DNA from: Klebsiella ornithinolytica NBRC 105727 = ATCC 31898
GTDB lineage: Bacteria; Pseudomonadota; Gammaproteobacteria; Enterobacterales; Enterobacteriaceae
Length of the DNA: 64,000 bases
Reading direction: 5' to 3'
Assembly: GCF_001598295.1 (NCBI RefSeq)
Contig: NZ_BCYR01000007.1
Location: 1-64,000 of the forward strand
Positions 24,036 to 34,060 of the stretch are shown here, piece by piece. The notes below the pieces were generated by a model that was not told where the DNA came from, made no database searches, and worked only from the letters and a program-made list of their open reading frames with translations. The position numbers were made by a program, and so were the translations under genes. The first letter of the stretch is position 1; every line of letters starts with the position of its first letter.

Positions 24036-25463
24036 TTATATTATTTTACGCATTCGCGTATTTTCACTCTGTTGCGTCAGACCCGCCCACACTGGCTGCA
24101 GGGTTGTAAACGCATTGCGCAACTCCTCATCGTCGAGGGTGAAAGGTAAACGCAAGTAGCGGTCAAAGGCGCCAGCCAGACCGAAGCGTGTCCCGGTACC
24201 AATATGAATCCCAAGACTCTCCGCTCTTGCTGAGAAGATCGTCGCCAGCATGCCCGGTAATTCTACCCAAAACGACAGTCCGCCTTCAGGCGATGTGAAG
24301 CGCCAGTGGGGAAAGTATTCCGTCATGAGCGCGCCACACATATCGCGGCGCGCGGCCAACATTGCTCGACGCGCCGGGAGCCAGGTGCGATCGTTTTCGA
24401 GCAGCCAGCTGCAGGCCAGCTGTTCAAGCAGCGGGGTGCCCAGGTCGAGTGAATCCCGGGCCTGAACTAACGAGGCAATGGTACGTGAGGAGGCGCGGAT
24501 CCAGCCGATACGCAATCCCCCCCAGAAACTTTTTCCGGCCGAGCCAATCGTGATCACCGGCGCCTCGGGATTGAAGGTCGCCAGCGGCGGCGGTGGCGGA
24601 GCGTTGTACCATAAGTCCACCATTGTCTCATCGACCACCAGCGTCGTACGCGTTTGTGCCGCCATATCGGCCACCCGCTGACGGGTGGCGCTATCCATAC
24701 AGCGACCGGTCGGGTTATGAAAATCAGGCATCAGCCATGCCAGCCGCGGCGCGGTTTGCGCAATGGTTGCCGCCAGTCCGTCGCAGTCCCAGCCATGCTG
24801 CGGCAGGGCGACGCCGACCGGCCGGCAGGAGGCGCCCTGAATGGCGCTGATCGCCATGGGATAGGATGGCGCATCAATCACTACCCGGTCGCCTGGCCCG
24901 GTTAGCAGGCGAAGCACCAGCGAAAATGCGCTCAGTGCGCCGTTCACAATCATCACTTCCTCGCTGCGGGTTGGAAGACCTCGTTCGCAGTAGCGGCGGG
25001 CTATCGCCTCCCGCAATACCGGCAGACCGTGCTGATCGTAACCGGTATTGGACAGATGCTGCGGCAGCATTGTCAGGGCCTGATGATAGGCCTGGTGAAT
25101 CTCAGGTCCGGCGCTCAGAGCGGCGGTGGCCAGATTGACCGATGAGGGACGGAAGTCCACTTTTGTCACCGTGTCCGCTCGTTCCGGCAGCGCGATACGC
25201 GAACCGCTTCCCTGACGACTGTAAAGATATCCCTCTTCACGCAGCTGGCCGAGCGCGCTGGCGATAGTGGTGCGGCTGACGTTCAGGGCCGCGGCCAGCT
25301 CCCGTTCGCCCGGGAGGCGCGTCTCCAGCGTCAGGCGACCATCGAGAATCAGCAGACGCAGGGCGTCCGCCAGCTGGCGCCAGAGCGGCGTTCGGGTCGA
25401 AGACTCTTGCCAGTGGCCCAGCAGGCGTACCAGCGATTGCGTACCGAAGCGACGAGAAACCAT
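24036..25463 (-). CDS. yczR: MocR-family regulator YczR-like (GntR helix-turn-helix plus aminotransferase domain)
   Basis: The 475-residue protein has an N-terminal GntR-type winged helix (residues 22-90, LPGERELAAALNVSRTT). A fold-type I aminotransferase-like domain follows, with the PLP lysine in TIGSAGKSFWGGLRIGW. It is divergent from a YczE-type membrane protein gene, the arrangement described for yczR-yczE, where the MocR regulator controls the transporter-like gene. The effector is unknown. The ATG at 25463 has only a weak ribosome binding site. Confidence 0.8.
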   Translation of the reverse strand: MVSRRFGTQSLVRLLGHWQESSTRTPLWRQLADALRLLILDGRLTLETRLPGERELAAALNVSRTTIASALGQLREEGYLYSRQGSGSRIALPERADTVTKVDFRPSSVNLATAALSAGPEIHQAYHQALTMLPQHLSNTGYDQHGLPVLREAIARRYCERGLPTRSEEVMIVNGALSAFSLVLRLLTGPGDRVVIDAPSYPMAISAIQGASCRPVGVALPQHGWDCDGLAATIAQTAPRLAWLMPDFHNPTGRCMDSATRQRVADMAAQTRTTLVVDETMVDLWYNAPPPPPLATFNPEAPVITIGSAGKSFWGGLRIGWIRASSRTIASLVQARDSLDLGTPLLEQLACSWLLENDRTWLPARRAMLAARRDMCGALMTEYFPHWRFTSPEGGLSFWVELPGMLATIFSARAESLGIHIGTGTRFGLAGAFDRYLRLPFTLDDEELRNAFTTLQPVWAGLTQQSENTRMRKII

Positions 25464-25555
25464 AGCGATCCACTTTTAAAAAACTGGCCATTAATTATCA
25501 ATCCATTTTTGCTGATGATGGCGAGGTCCGCAATCATCCAGAGGTAAAATAAAAA

Positions 25556-26170
25556 ATGTTACGTCGATTAGTGCAGCTCTATATCGGTCTTGTTCTGTAC
25601 GGCGTGTCGACCGCGTTGTTTGTTCATGCCAATCTGGGTGCCGATCCGTGGGATGTTTTTCATCTTGGCGTGGGTAAGCAGTTTGGCCTCGATTTTGGCA
25701 CGGTGATTATTCTGACCGGGGCTGCGGTACTGCTGTTGTGGATCCCGCTGCGTCAAATGCCGGGTCTGGGAACGGTCAGCAATGTGATCGTGCTGGGGCT
25801 GGCGGCAAACGCCACGCTGGCCGTTCTGCCGCCGATGGAGTCGCTGGTGTTGCGCGGTCTGATGCTGATCGGCGCTATCGTGCTGAATGCTCTGGCCACG
25901 GGGATGTATATTGGCGCCGGTTTTGGCCCCGGACCGCGTGACGGGCTGATGACCGGTTTGCATGCCCGTACCGGATGGTCTTTGCGGGGGATCCGCACCG
26001 TCATTGAGCTATCGGTCCTGGCGATCGGCTGGGCGCTGGGCGGTACCGTTGGCGTCGGCACCGTGCTTTATGCGCTGACGATTGGGCCGCTCATCCAGCT
26101 GTGTTTACCCTGGTTTCGCCAGCCGACGGTGCGTAAAGCGGTCAACGCTACCGGTGAGGTCGTCTCCTGA
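25556..26170 (+). CDS. yczE: YczE-family integral membrane protein
   Basis: This 204-residue protein has about five membrane helices and the family pattern GVSTALFVHANLGADPWDVFH (written here in part) near the N-terminus, with a GAGFGPGPRDGLMTGL motif later. YczE proteins are of unknown transport function. The gene diverges from its probable MocR regulator with a 92-base shared promoter region. AGAGG lies 11 bases before the ATG. Confidence 0.8.
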   Translation: MLRRLVQLYIGLVLYGVSTALFVHANLGADPWDVFHLGVGKQFGLDFGTVIILTGAAVLLLWIPLRQMPGLGTVSNVIVLGLAANATLAVLPPMESLVLRGLMLIGAIVLNALATGMYIGAGFGPGPRDGLMTGLHARTGWSLRGIRTVIELSVLAIGWALGGTVGVGTVLYALTIGPLIQLCLPWFRQPTVRKAVNATGEVVS

Positions 26171-26262
26171 TTTTATCCCGTGACCAGGGATGAGGGCTAA
26201 ACTTAGCCTTACAGATGCGGCCGGGTTCGCCGGTCGCGCTGTTCACTTCGGAGATCATACTC

Positions 26263-26616
26263 ATGAAGTACGTTGATGGTTTTGTCGTTGCCGTGCCCGC
26301 GAAAAATAAGGAGGCCTATCGCGAGCTGGCAGCAAAGGCCGCGCCGCTGTTTAAAGAGTTTGGTGCGCTACGGGTGGTGGAGTGCTGGGCGGACGATGTG
26401 CCGGACGGTAAGCTCACCGATTTTCGCATGGCGGTGAAAGCCGAGAGCGACGAAGAGGTCGTGTTCAGCTGGATAGAATATCCGTCAAAAGAGGTGCGCG
26501 ACGCGGCGAATGCCACCATGATGGCCGACCCAAGGATGAAAGCGTTCGGCGATAGCATGCCGTTTGATGGTAAACGAATGATTTTCGGCGGCTTCCTGCC
26601 ATTACTGGATGAATAA
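26263..26616 (+). CDS. ybaA: YbaA (DUF1428) protein
   Basis: The product is 117 residues, the E. coli YbaA length, starting MKYVDGFVVAVPAKNKEAYR. It is a small dimeric alpha/beta barrel-type protein of unknown function. The frame is open upstream, but the ATG at 26263 with GGAG nearby gives the family start. In E. coli ybaA lies between atl/ffs and ylaB, and here it lies on the far side of the inserted element, so synteny is kept. Confidence 0.93.
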   Translation: MKYVDGFVVAVPAKNKEAYRELAAKAAPLFKEFGALRVVECWADDVPDGKLTDFRMAVKAESDEEVVFSWIEYPSKEVRDAANATMMADPRMKAFGDSMPFDGKRMIFGGFLPLLDE

Positions 26617-26663
26617 TCTGTCCCGCCGTCCCTTTCCTGTGCAAGGGGACGGCAGGGGCGGGG

Positions 26664-27209
26664 TCAGGATACTTTGGTAAACAGATGGCGATAATCGCGC
26701 ACCTCGCCGTCGGTACGAAACAGACCGCCGCCGCTATAGTGCAGGGTCTGCGGCCACCTGGGCTGCGGTTTTACGCGTGCCGCCACCACTTCAAAAATAA
26801 AGAAGTTATAGCTGTCCACCAGCGCATCGTCGAAGAGCCGGCATTCAAAGCTGGCGTGGCATTCGGCAATGGACGGCGCGGAGACCTGTTCACTGGCTTC
26901 CGTGGTGAGCCGGAAGGCGGCAAACTTGTCCACCGCGTCACCGTCACAGTTCCCGATTCTGGCGACCGTCTCCGCCATTGCGGCATCTGGCAGGTTGATA
27001 ACGCACTCCCCGCTGCGGCGAATCATGTCGAAACTGATATTGCCGGCGGAAATCATGCAACCTACCAGCGAGGGGGAAAACTCCAGCACCGTATACCAGC
27101 CAAGGGTCATGATATTATTTCGATCCTGCCAGCGGCTGCTGATTAAGACGACGGCGCCGGGTTCCAGCCAGTGGCGCACATCGTGTAAAGGCCAGGGATA
27201 TTTTTGCAT
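26664..27209 (-). CDS. Flavin reductase-like FMN-binding protein
   Basis: This 181-residue protein has the split-barrel FMN-binding pattern of the flavin reductase-like family: PGAVVLISSRWQDRNNIMT near the N-terminus and SFDMIRRSGECVINLP in the middle. It is likely a cytoplasmic flavin-dependent reductase or flavin-binding protein of unknown substrate. It ends convergently with ybaA and lies 15 bases after pdeB on the same strand, so it may be cotranscribed with it. Confidence 0.8.
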   Translation of the reverse strand: MQKYPWPLHDVRHWLEPGAVVLISSRWQDRNNIMTLGWYTVLEFSPSLVGCMISAGNISFDMIRRSGECVINLPDAAMAETVARIGNCDGDAVDKFAAFRLTTEASEQVSAPSIAECHASFECRLFDDALVDSYNFFIFEVVAARVKPQPRWPQTLHYSGGGLFRTDGEVRDYRHLFTKVS

Positions 27210-27224
27210 CTGGGACGTCTCCCT

Positions 27225-28808
27225 TCATGGATTTACCTTAAGCGTAGCGCAATGCGCTTTAAGGTTATTTTCCGCCCACAGAATAAACTGCTCTTTCGGC
27301 AAGGCCGGGCTGTATAGCCAGCCCTGGGCGTAGAGCACATCGTGCTGACACAGCCAGTCGCGCTGTTCTGCTGTTTCGACGCCTTCGGCAATGGTGGCCA
27401 GATGGAGCGCTTTTGTCATTTTGATGATATGCGGCGTCAGCGGCTTATATTCGAGGGTATCGACGAAGGATTTGTCAATTTTCAGGATATCGACATCCAG
27501 TTTTTGCAGGTAGCTGAGGCTGGAATAGCCGGTCCCGAAATCATCGATTGAAATACTGTGCCCCACCTGACGATAGCGGGCGATCACCGGCAGAGTGGTC
27601 TCGGGATCGACGAAACCGCGCTCCGTCAGCTCAAGCGTAATTTGCGCCGGCGCGATCTCCCACTGCCGCAACAGATCGGCCAGAAGGGCTGGCAGGGTAG
27701 GCGAGCGCAGATCGTCGACCGACAGATTAATCGAAATGTGGAGTTCCGGATGCATGTGCAGCCACCGGCCGAGTTCGGCGAAAATTTTCCGCACAATATC
27801 TTCGGTTAAATGGGTAATGAGCCCGGTCTCTTCGGCAAGCGGAATAAAAATATCCGGCGATAAAAAGCTGCCGTCGGGCTGCTGCCAGCGCGCCAGGGCC
27901 TCGGCGCCGACGATTTTGCCATCTTTCAGCGAGACGATGGGCTGGTAATGGACCCGAATCGCGTCGGAGTGCAGCGCATCCAGCATCCCATAACGCGGCG
28001 AGCGTAAGGTGCGGCGCAGTCGCAGTAGCAAAAATGAGGTCAGCAGACTGATAAACAGTCCGAGGGGAAGCCACAGCACCAGCTGATGGCGGAATTTTTC
28101 CTGCAGCGGTAGCGTGGATGACCAGGTGGCGATAGCCAGCCCCAGTTCAGGAATACGATGGAGGCGATAAACCGTGTTATCGACGGTGAGCGTCTGGCCA
28201 TCCAGGTGCTTGATTTGCTCCCAGACCACCGGGTCGAGAGGTTCGCTGCTGGTAATGACCTGCTTTTCTTTCATGCCAAACAGAATGGCGTGAATATTTT
28301 CATGGCCGGGCGAGATGATATCGATAAATGAGGCGGGATCGATCATCACGACATGATTCTGACTGCCTAACGCCGTCATTTTGTGCTTCAGACCGAGATC
28401 GTTGACCGTAGTGAGCCAGGCCCGATAGCCGTCGGTGGTGAGGTGGTCGGGGGCTGGAAAGGAGACCGGGGTACTGCGATCTTCAAGAGAAGAACATTGC
28501 GGTACCGAACCTTTGAGCCAAAGTACCTCCTGCACATAGCGATGGGTATAGGCGATTCGGCGCATCGCGAGCAGATGCTGTGGGCTGCAGGCGGCAGCGC
28601 TGTGGGCATCGGCTTCCTGCAGCGCTTCTCTTGCCTGGCTCGCCACCTGCTGAATGCGCATCAGCACGCGGGAAGAGTAGTTATCCAGTTCGGAATAAAA
28701 CAGTATTGTTGCCTGGCTGGTCGCCAGCCAGATGCTTAAGGCAATCGGTACAATAACGGCGAGTATCAATACCCCGGTCACCAGACTCACCAGATTCCTG
28801 GTCGTCAT
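27225..28808 (-). CDS. pdeB: Cyclic-di-GMP phosphodiesterase PdeB (YlaB)
   Basis: PdeB is an inner-membrane c-di-GMP phosphodiesterase of 527 residues. It has an N-terminal membrane helix, a periplasmic CSS-motif domain (AAACSPQHLL and PQCSSLE), a second helix near residue 235 and a C-terminal EAL domain. The EAL domain keeps the catalytic motifs GAEALARW, ISINLS, DDFGTGYSS and EGVET, so it should be active. In CSS proteins the periplasmic cysteines sense redox state through DsbA/DsbB. The ATG at 28808 has AGGA seven bases upstream; the ATG at 28814 is too close to it. E. coli YlaB has 516 residues and the same layout. Confidence 0.9.
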   Translation of the reverse strand: MTTRNLVSLVTGVLILAVIVPIALSIWLATSQATILFYSELDNYSSRVLMRIQQVASQAREALQEADAHSAAACSPQHLLAMRRIAYTHRYVQEVLWLKGSVPQCSSLEDRSTPVSFPAPDHLTTDGYRAWLTTVNDLGLKHKMTALGSQNHVVMIDPASFIDIISPGHENIHAILFGMKEKQVITSSEPLDPVVWEQIKHLDGQTLTVDNTVYRLHRIPELGLAIATWSSTLPLQEKFRHQLVLWLPLGLFISLLTSFLLLRLRRTLRSPRYGMLDALHSDAIRVHYQPIVSLKDGKIVGAEALARWQQPDGSFLSPDIFIPLAEETGLITHLTEDIVRKIFAELGRWLHMHPELHISINLSVDDLRSPTLPALLADLLRQWEIAPAQITLELTERGFVDPETTLPVIARYRQVGHSISIDDFGTGYSSLSYLQKLDVDILKIDKSFVDTLEYKPLTPHIIKMTKALHLATIAEGVETAEQRDWLCQHDVLYAQGWLYSPALPKEQFILWAENNLKAHCATLKVNP

Positions 28809-29069
28809 GCGCATGTCCTTATGTTATTGGGGTTTTGATGAGTATATCCGATAGCGGAGAAAGGTCGCAGACGAGCGACAATTATTATTGGATTTAAAAA
28901 ATGCCCGAATCACGACATGGCGCGGATATCGGGCTAACAGTGGATGATCCGCAGCGGTCGAGGCAATGAGCGGTGCGAATTAAAACGAGGGCTGGAGCTG
29001 GATGCCGATAGCTTGCGTTATCAGCATCCGGGTTCAGTTTACCGCGTAATCATGACAGCCAGATGTTTT
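28809..29069. other. Intergenic region between ganK and pdeB
   Basis: Two hairpins are visible: GCCCGA/TCGGGC around 28902-28935 and GGATGC/GCATCC around 28997-29030. Neither has a clear T tract. The pdeB promoter should lie here, but I cannot place it. No gene is supported. Confidence 0.4.
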
Positions 29070-30179
29070 TTAATGAGCATCCGGCGCAGTAATATCGGCG
29101 CTGATCCGCAGATCGTTTTCATCGAAAACCATACAGAAGCGGTCGTCGAAGGCGACGTCGATTTTCTGCCACGGGCGGAAGTGAACATCGCCGGGCAGCA
29201 GAATTTTTACGTTGTCATGTCCATAGCACTGGCCGAACAGGTAGGTGTTGTTCCCCAGGCGTTCAACCACTTCACATTGAAACTCCACGACCGTGCCGCT
29301 GCGAACGTCGGTCGACAGGTGTTCCGGGCGAATCCCCAGCGTCACCGCATCACCGGGTTGCAGCGGCGAGGTGGTGATATTCAGCGTCAGGCTATGATGC
29401 TGCGCCATCTGTACGGTGAGCTGCCCCGGCTGCCAGGCACTGACCGTGGCGGGCAGGAAGTTCATTTTCGGTGAGCCGATAAAACCGGCGACGAACCGGT
29501 TGACCGGGTTGTAGTACAGCGCCATCGGCGACCCCATCTGCTCGACTTTCCCGTAGTTCATCACCACGATTTTATCGGCCAGGGTCATCGCTTCCACCTG
29601 ATCGTGGGTGACATACACCATCGTGGTTTTTAGCTCATGGTGCAGTTTGGCGATGTGCAGACGCATCTCGACGCGCAGCTCCGCATCCAGGTTCGAGAGC
29701 GGTTCATCAAACATAAACACCCGCGGGTTACGTACGATGGCGCGGCCGATTGCCACACGCTGGCGCTGGCCACCGGAGAGCTGTTTCGGTTTGCGGTCCA
29801 GCAGATGGGTCAGCTGTAGCGTTTTAGCCACCATTTCGACCTGACGACGAATCTCGTCCTTTGGCACTTTATTGACTTTCAGGCCATAGCCCATATTTTC
29901 CGCCACCGTCATGTGCGGATAGAGCGCATAGGACTGGAAAACCATGGCCACCCCGCGGTGGGCGGGCACCACATCATTCATCACCTCATCACCGATCAGC
30001 ACCTCGCCATCGCTGACCTCCTCAAGTCCGGCGATCATCCGCAGCAGGGTCGATTTCCCGCAGCCGGATGGCCCGACAAAGACCGCAAATTCACCGTCTT
30101 CGATATCAAGATTGACCTGGTGCAGCGTCACGGTAGTACCAAACCGTTTGGTGACATTCCTCAGTCGTATATTGGACAT
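29070..30179 (-). CDS. ganK: Galactan oligosaccharide ABC transporter ATPase (MalK-like)
   Basis: This is a 369-residue sugar-importer ATPase of the MalK/UgpC type. Walker A is GPSGCGKST, signature LSGGQRQR, Walker [14 protein letters not shown], and the switch histidine is in YVTHDQ. A C-terminal OB-like regulatory domain is present (residues about 240-365, including LGIRPEHLS). The ATG at 30179 has GGGG seven bases upstream. It is divergent from the ganE-F-G operon, whose permeases it should energise. The name follows the Dickeya gan nomenclature. Confidence 0.85.
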   Translation of the reverse strand: MSNIRLRNVTKRFGTTVTLHQVNLDIEDGEFAVFVGPSGCGKSTLLRMIAGLEEVSDGEVLIGDEVMNDVVPAHRGVAMVFQSYALYPHMTVAENMGYGLKVNKVPKDEIRRQVEMVAKTLQLTHLLDRKPKQLSGGQRQRVAIGRAIVRNPRVFMFDEPLSNLDAELRVEMRLHIAKLHHELKTTMVYVTHDQVEAMTLADKIVVMNYGKVEQMGSPMALYYNPVNRFVAGFIGSPKMNFLPATVSAWQPGQLTVQMAQHHSLTLNITTSPLQPGDAVTLGIRPEHLSTDVRSGTVVEFQCEVVERLGNNTYLFGQCYGHDNVKILLPGDVHFRPWQKIDVAFDDRFCMVFDENDLRISADITAPDAH

Positions 30180-30533
30180 CAACATTCCCCGGGGTTAGTA
30201 ATCGTTATTTGCCGTTGGGATTAGGGTTGCAGTGGTTTTTTGTATTACGTGTAACAACCAGGCTGAACAATGCTCAACAGCGCTGAAATCATGGGATGAC
30301 TATAACTTCCAGTATTTTTGAGCCCTACATCGATGTTTCATTTCTGCAATCACGATCACACAACTGGTAGTCTGGTGTAGTTTTATACGCCTTCAAAGCG
30401 TAGCGTATAACAAATCAGGAAAATCTGGATTTAGCGTTGTAAGTCGCCATTTATCAGTTGATTCAAACACAGCGATAAATGAATTCATCAAATAAAAACC
30501 AATAAATTGTTATACCTTCACATGAGGTTGATA
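30180..30533. promoter_or_regulatory. Divergent ganK-ganE promoter region
   Basis: This 354-bp stretch holds no gene. It should carry promoters for ganK and for ganEFGAB. TGTGATCGTGATTGCA on the minus strand near 30345-30361 resembles one half of a CRP site (TGTGA with a poor second half). I could not identify a convincing LacI-type operator by eye. Confidence 0.45.
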
Positions 30534-31766
30534 ATGAAAAAGAACATCCTTGCTGCACTTATCCTCACGACTCTGGCTGCCGGGCAGCTTGTCAGCCTGC
30601 AGGCGCACGCCGCCGGTCAGCTGAACGTCTGGGAAGACATCAAGAAATCCGACGGGATTAAAGCCGCGATCGGCGATTTTGAAAAACAGTACGACGTTAA
30701 GGTCAACGTGCAGGAGATGCCTTATGCACAGCAGCTGGAAAAGCTGCGCCTTGATGGTCCGGCCGGGATTGGCCCGGATGTGCTGGTGATCCCGAATGAC
30801 CAGCTCGGGGGGGCGGTTGTGCAGGGGCTGCTGTCGCCGCTGACGCTGGATCAGGCGAAGCAGGAGGTATTCACCCCGGCGTCAATTAATGCCTTCCGGC
30901 TGGATAACGTGCTGTATGGCGTGCCGAAAGCGGTGGAAACCCTGGTGCTGATTTACAACAAAGAGCTGATCGACAAACCGCTGGATAGCCTGCAGGCGTG
31001 GTTTGACTATTCGAAAGCGCAGCGGGCGCAGAACAAATATGGCCTGCTGGCCAAGTTCGATCAGATCTATTACAGCTGGGGGGCGATTGGCCCGATGGGC
31101 GGCTATATCTTCGGCAAAAACGAGAAGGGCGGTTTTAATCCGCAGGACGTCGGTTTGAATAAACCCGGCGCGGTCGAAGCCGTTACCTTCCTGAAAAAAT
31201 TCTATAGCGACAAGGTCTTCCCGGCGGGGATCCTCGGAGATAACGGGCTGAATGCTATCGATTCGTTATTCACGGAGAAGAAAGCGGCGGCGGTGATCAA
31301 CGGTCCATGGGCGTTCCAGCCGTACGAAGCGGCGGGGATTAACTACGGCGTTGCGCCGCTGCCGATGCTGCCAGACGGCAAACCGATGAGCTCGTTCCTT
31401 GGCGTAAAAGGGTACGTGGTGTCGACCTGGAGCAAAGACAAAGCGCTGGCACAGCAGTTTATTGAGTTTATCAACCAGCCTCAGTACGTGAAGGCGCGCT
31501 ATGTGGCAACCGGCGAGATCCCGGCGCTGAAAGCAATGATTGACGATCCGCTTATCAAGAATGACGAGAAAGCCAGCGCGGTGGCGGTGCAATCTGCTCG
31601 CGCCACGGCGATGCCGGGTATCCCGGAAATGGGCGAAGTGTGGGGGCCGGCGAACGCGGCGCTGGAGCTCAGCCTGACCGGCAAACAGCCGCCGCAGGCG
31701 GCGCTCGATAATGCCGAGAAACAGATCAAGATGCAGATCGAGGCTATGCAGGCCAGCAACCAGTAA
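30534..31766 (+). CDS. ganE: Periplasmic galacto-oligosaccharide-binding protein (MalE-like)
   Basis: The 410-residue protein has a signal peptide ending near LQAHAA (residue 24) and the extracellular solute-binding fold of the maltose-binding type. It contains LNVWEDIKKSDGIKAAIGDFE and the later EKKAAAVINGPWAF motif. It would deliver beta-1,4-galactan fragments to GanFG. The ATG at 30534 has GAGG seven bases upstream; an upstream ATG would precede the signal peptide. The stem-loop after the gene may keep its expression above that of ganF. Confidence 0.85.
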   Translation: MKKNILAALILTTLAAGQLVSLQAHAAGQLNVWEDIKKSDGIKAAIGDFEKQYDVKVNVQEMPYAQQLEKLRLDGPAGIGPDVLVIPNDQLGGAVVQGLLSPLTLDQAKQEVFTPASINAFRLDNVLYGVPKAVETLVLIYNKELIDKPLDSLQAWFDYSKAQRAQNKYGLLAKFDQIYYSWGAIGPMGGYIFGKNEKGGFNPQDVGLNKPGAVEAVTFLKKFYSDKVFPAGILGDNGLNAIDSLFTEKKAAAVINGPWAFQPYEAAGINYGVAPLPMLPDGKPMSSFLGVKGYVVSTWSKDKALAQQFIEFINQPQYVKARYVATGEIPALKAMIDDPLIKNDEKASAVAVQSARATAMPGIPEMGEVWGPANAALELSLTGKQPPQAALDNAEKQIKMQIEAMQASNQ

Positions 31767-31849
31767 TCGTGATGTCCGTCATTTTAAGGTGACAGGCGCG
31801 TTGGCCGCTGACCTGTTACCCGGATTATCAGGGCATAGATGTAAAGAAG

Positions 31850-31871
31850 CGGGAGGAGGACCTCCCGTTTT
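31850..31871 (+). terminator. Partial terminator or stabilising hairpin between ganE and ganF
   Basis: GGGAGG, loop AGGA, CCTCCC followed by GTTTT. It lies between the binding protein and permease genes, where maltose-type operons also have hairpins that raise binding-protein expression. Confidence 0.5.
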
Positions 31872-31886
31872 CAGAAGGAGTGGTGT

Positions 31887-33194
31887 GTGATTATCAATCC
31901 CAGCGAAAATATTGCCGAGTCGCGCGGCGCAGGACGTCATGCGTGGTGCGGCCTGCTGCTGGCTGTCGTGCCGGGTTTTGGCCAGTTTTATCATCGCCAG
32001 TGGCTGAAGGGGCTTGTCTTCCTGGTCCTGCTGAGCAGTTTCATGGGGGTTTTTTATGACTTCCTGCAGGAAGGCCTGTGGGGGCTCTACACCCTGGGCG
32101 AGGAAGTCCCGAGGGATAACTCCATTTTCCTGTTGGCGGAAGGGATCATCAGCGTGCTGATCGTCGCTTTTGGCCTGCTCATTTACTCTCTTTCGTTGCG
32201 CGACGCCTGGGTTAACGGCAGAAAGCGCGATGAAGGCGTGGCGCTGAACAGCGTGCGCAAACAGTATCAGATGCTGTTGAACCAGGGGTTTCCCTATCTG
32301 ATGATCAGCCCCGGCTTTATTTTGCTGGTGTTCGTTGTCATCTTCCCGATTCTTTTTGGCTTTGCCATCGCGTTCACTAACTACAACCTCTACCACACGC
32401 CGCCGGCGAAGCTGGTGGATTGGGTGGGTTTTAAAAACTTTATCAATATTTTCACGCTCTCTATCTGGCGCTCGACCTTCTTTGACGTGCTGCAGTGGAC
32501 GGTGGTGTGGACGCTGCTGGCAACGACTCTGCAATGCACCGTCGGTGTGCTGCTGGCAATCCTCGTGAACCAGAAAGATCTGCGCTTTAAACCGATGATT
32601 CGCACTATTTTTATCCTGCCGTGGGCGGTTCCGGGGTTTGTCACGATCCTGGTGTTTGCGGGGATGTTTAACGACTCGTTTGGGGTGATCAACAACGCGA
32701 TTCTGTCGTTCTTTGGCATTGGCCCGAAGGCGTGGCTGACCGATCCGTTCTGGACGAAGACCGCGCTGATCATGATGCAAACCTGGCTGGGTTTTCCGTT
32801 TGTCTTTGCCATGACCACCGGCGTGCTGCAGGCGATTCCTGACGATCTTTATGAAGCTGCGACCATGGACGGCGCCAGCGCCTTTACCCGCCTGCGGACC
32901 ATTACGTTACCGCTGGTTCTGTACTCGATCGCGCCGATCATTATCACCCAGTACACCTTCAACTTTAACAACTTCAACATCATTTACCTGTTCAACAACG
33001 GCGGTCCAGCGGTCGCCGGTTCGAACGCCGGCGGGACGGACATTCTGGTGTCGTGGATCTACAAACTGACGATGTCGTCTTCGCAATATGCCATTGCGGC
33101 GACCATTACTATCCTGCTGTCGATATTTGTCGTCGGCCTGGCACTGTGGCAGTTCCGCGCCACAAAATCCTTCAAAAACGATGACATGGCGTAA
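31887..33194 (+). CDS. ganF: Galactan oligosaccharide ABC transporter permease (MalF-like), GTG start
   Basis: This 435-residue inner-membrane permease has an N-terminal membrane extension of about 100 residues and the permease EAA-loop sequence YEAATMDGASAFTRLRTITLP near residue 328. It pairs with GanG and GanK. The likely start is GTG at 31887, preceded by AAGGAG at a good distance. It is the second gene of the ganEFGAB operon. Confidence 0.85.
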   Translation: MIINPSENIAESRGAGRHAWCGLLLAVVPGFGQFYHRQWLKGLVFLVLLSSFMGVFYDFLQEGLWGLYTLGEEVPRDNSIFLLAEGIISVLIVAFGLLIYSLSLRDAWVNGRKRDEGVALNSVRKQYQMLLNQGFPYLMISPGFILLVFVVIFPILFGFAIAFTNYNLYHTPPAKLVDWVGFKNFINIFTLSIWRSTFFDVLQWTVVWTLLATTLQCTVGVLLAILVNQKDLRFKPMIRTIFILPWAVPGFVTILVFAGMFNDSFGVINNAILSFFGIGPKAWLTDPFWTKTALIMMQTWLGFPFVFAMTTGVLQAIPDDLYEAATMDGASAFTRLRTITLPLVLYSIAPIIITQYTFNFNNFNIIYLFNNGGPAVAGSNAGGTDILVSWIYKLTMSSSQYAIAATITILLSIFVVGLALWQFRATKSFKNDDMA

Positions 33195-33204
33195 GGGAAG
33201 CAAC

Positions 33205-34056
33205 ATGGCTAAATCACCCAGTATTAAACGCGAAAAGTGGATTCGCCTGTCACTCACCTGGCTGATTGTTATCCTGGTCTCGGTGGTGATTATCTATCCG
33301 CTGGTCTGGACCGTCGGCGCGTCGCTGAATGCCGGAAACAGCCTGCTCAGCACCTCGATTATTCCGGAGAACCTGTCATTCCAGCACTATGCCGACCTGT
33401 TCAACGGCAATGTGAACTACCTCACCTGGTACTGGAATTCGATGAAAATCAGCTTCATGACCATGGTGCTGACCTTAATCAGCGTCAGTTTTACCGCCTA
33501 CGCCTTTTCCCGCTTTCGTTTTAAAGGGCGGCAGAATGGACTGATGTTGTTCCTGCTGCTGCAGATGATCCCGCAGTTTTCTGCGCTGATTGCGATCTTC
33601 GTGCTCTCGCAGTTGCTGGGACTGATCAACAGCCATCTGGCGCTGGTGCTGATCTACGTTGGCGGCATGATCCCGATGAATACCTGGCTGATGAAGGGCT
33701 ATCTCGACGCGATCCCGAAAGATCTGGATGAGTCGGCAAGAATGGACGGTGCCAGCAGCTTCCGTATTTTCTTTGAGATCATTATGCCGCTGTCAAAACC
33801 GATTCTCGCGGTGGTGGCGCTGTTTTCATTCACCGGTCCGCTGGGCGATTTTATTTTGTCGAGCACCATCCTGCGTACGCCGGACAAATACACGCTGCCG
33901 ATTGGCCTGTACAACCTGGTGGCGCAAAAAATGGGCGCCAGCTACACCACTTACGCAGCAGGAGCGGTGCTGATTGCCGTTCCGGTCGCGATTCTCTACC
34001 TGGCATTACAAAAATACTTTGTTTCCGGCCTGACCTCTGGCAGTACAAAAGGATAA
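33205..34056 (+). CDS. ganG: Galactan oligosaccharide ABC transporter permease (MalG-like)
   Basis: The second permease has 283 residues and six membrane segments. The EAA loop reads LDESARMDGASSFRIFFEII, which contacts GanK. The ATG at 33205 follows AAGGGAAGCAAC, ten bases after the ganF stop. A longer frame from 33088 only overlaps ganF in another frame and is not the start. It acts with ganF, ganK and ganE as the complete importer. Confidence 0.87.
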   Translation: MAKSPSIKREKWIRLSLTWLIVILVSVVIIYPLVWTVGASLNAGNSLLSTSIIPENLSFQHYADLFNGNVNYLTWYWNSMKISFMTMVLTLISVSFTAYAFSRFRFKGRQNGLMLFLLLQMIPQFSALIAIFVLSQLLGLINSHLALVLIYVGGMIPMNTWLMKGYLDAIPKDLDESARMDGASSFRIFFEIIMPLSKPILAVVALFSFTGPLGDFILSSTILRTPDKYTLPIGLYNLVAQKMGASYTTYAAGAVLIAVPVAILYLALQKYFVSGLTSGSTKG

Positions 34057-34060
34057 CCCC

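Noticed and set aside
30343-30362. Firm CRP site upstream of ganE
   Set aside because: Only one half matches TGTGA; the other half is poor. It is mentioned in the region entry but not called as a site.
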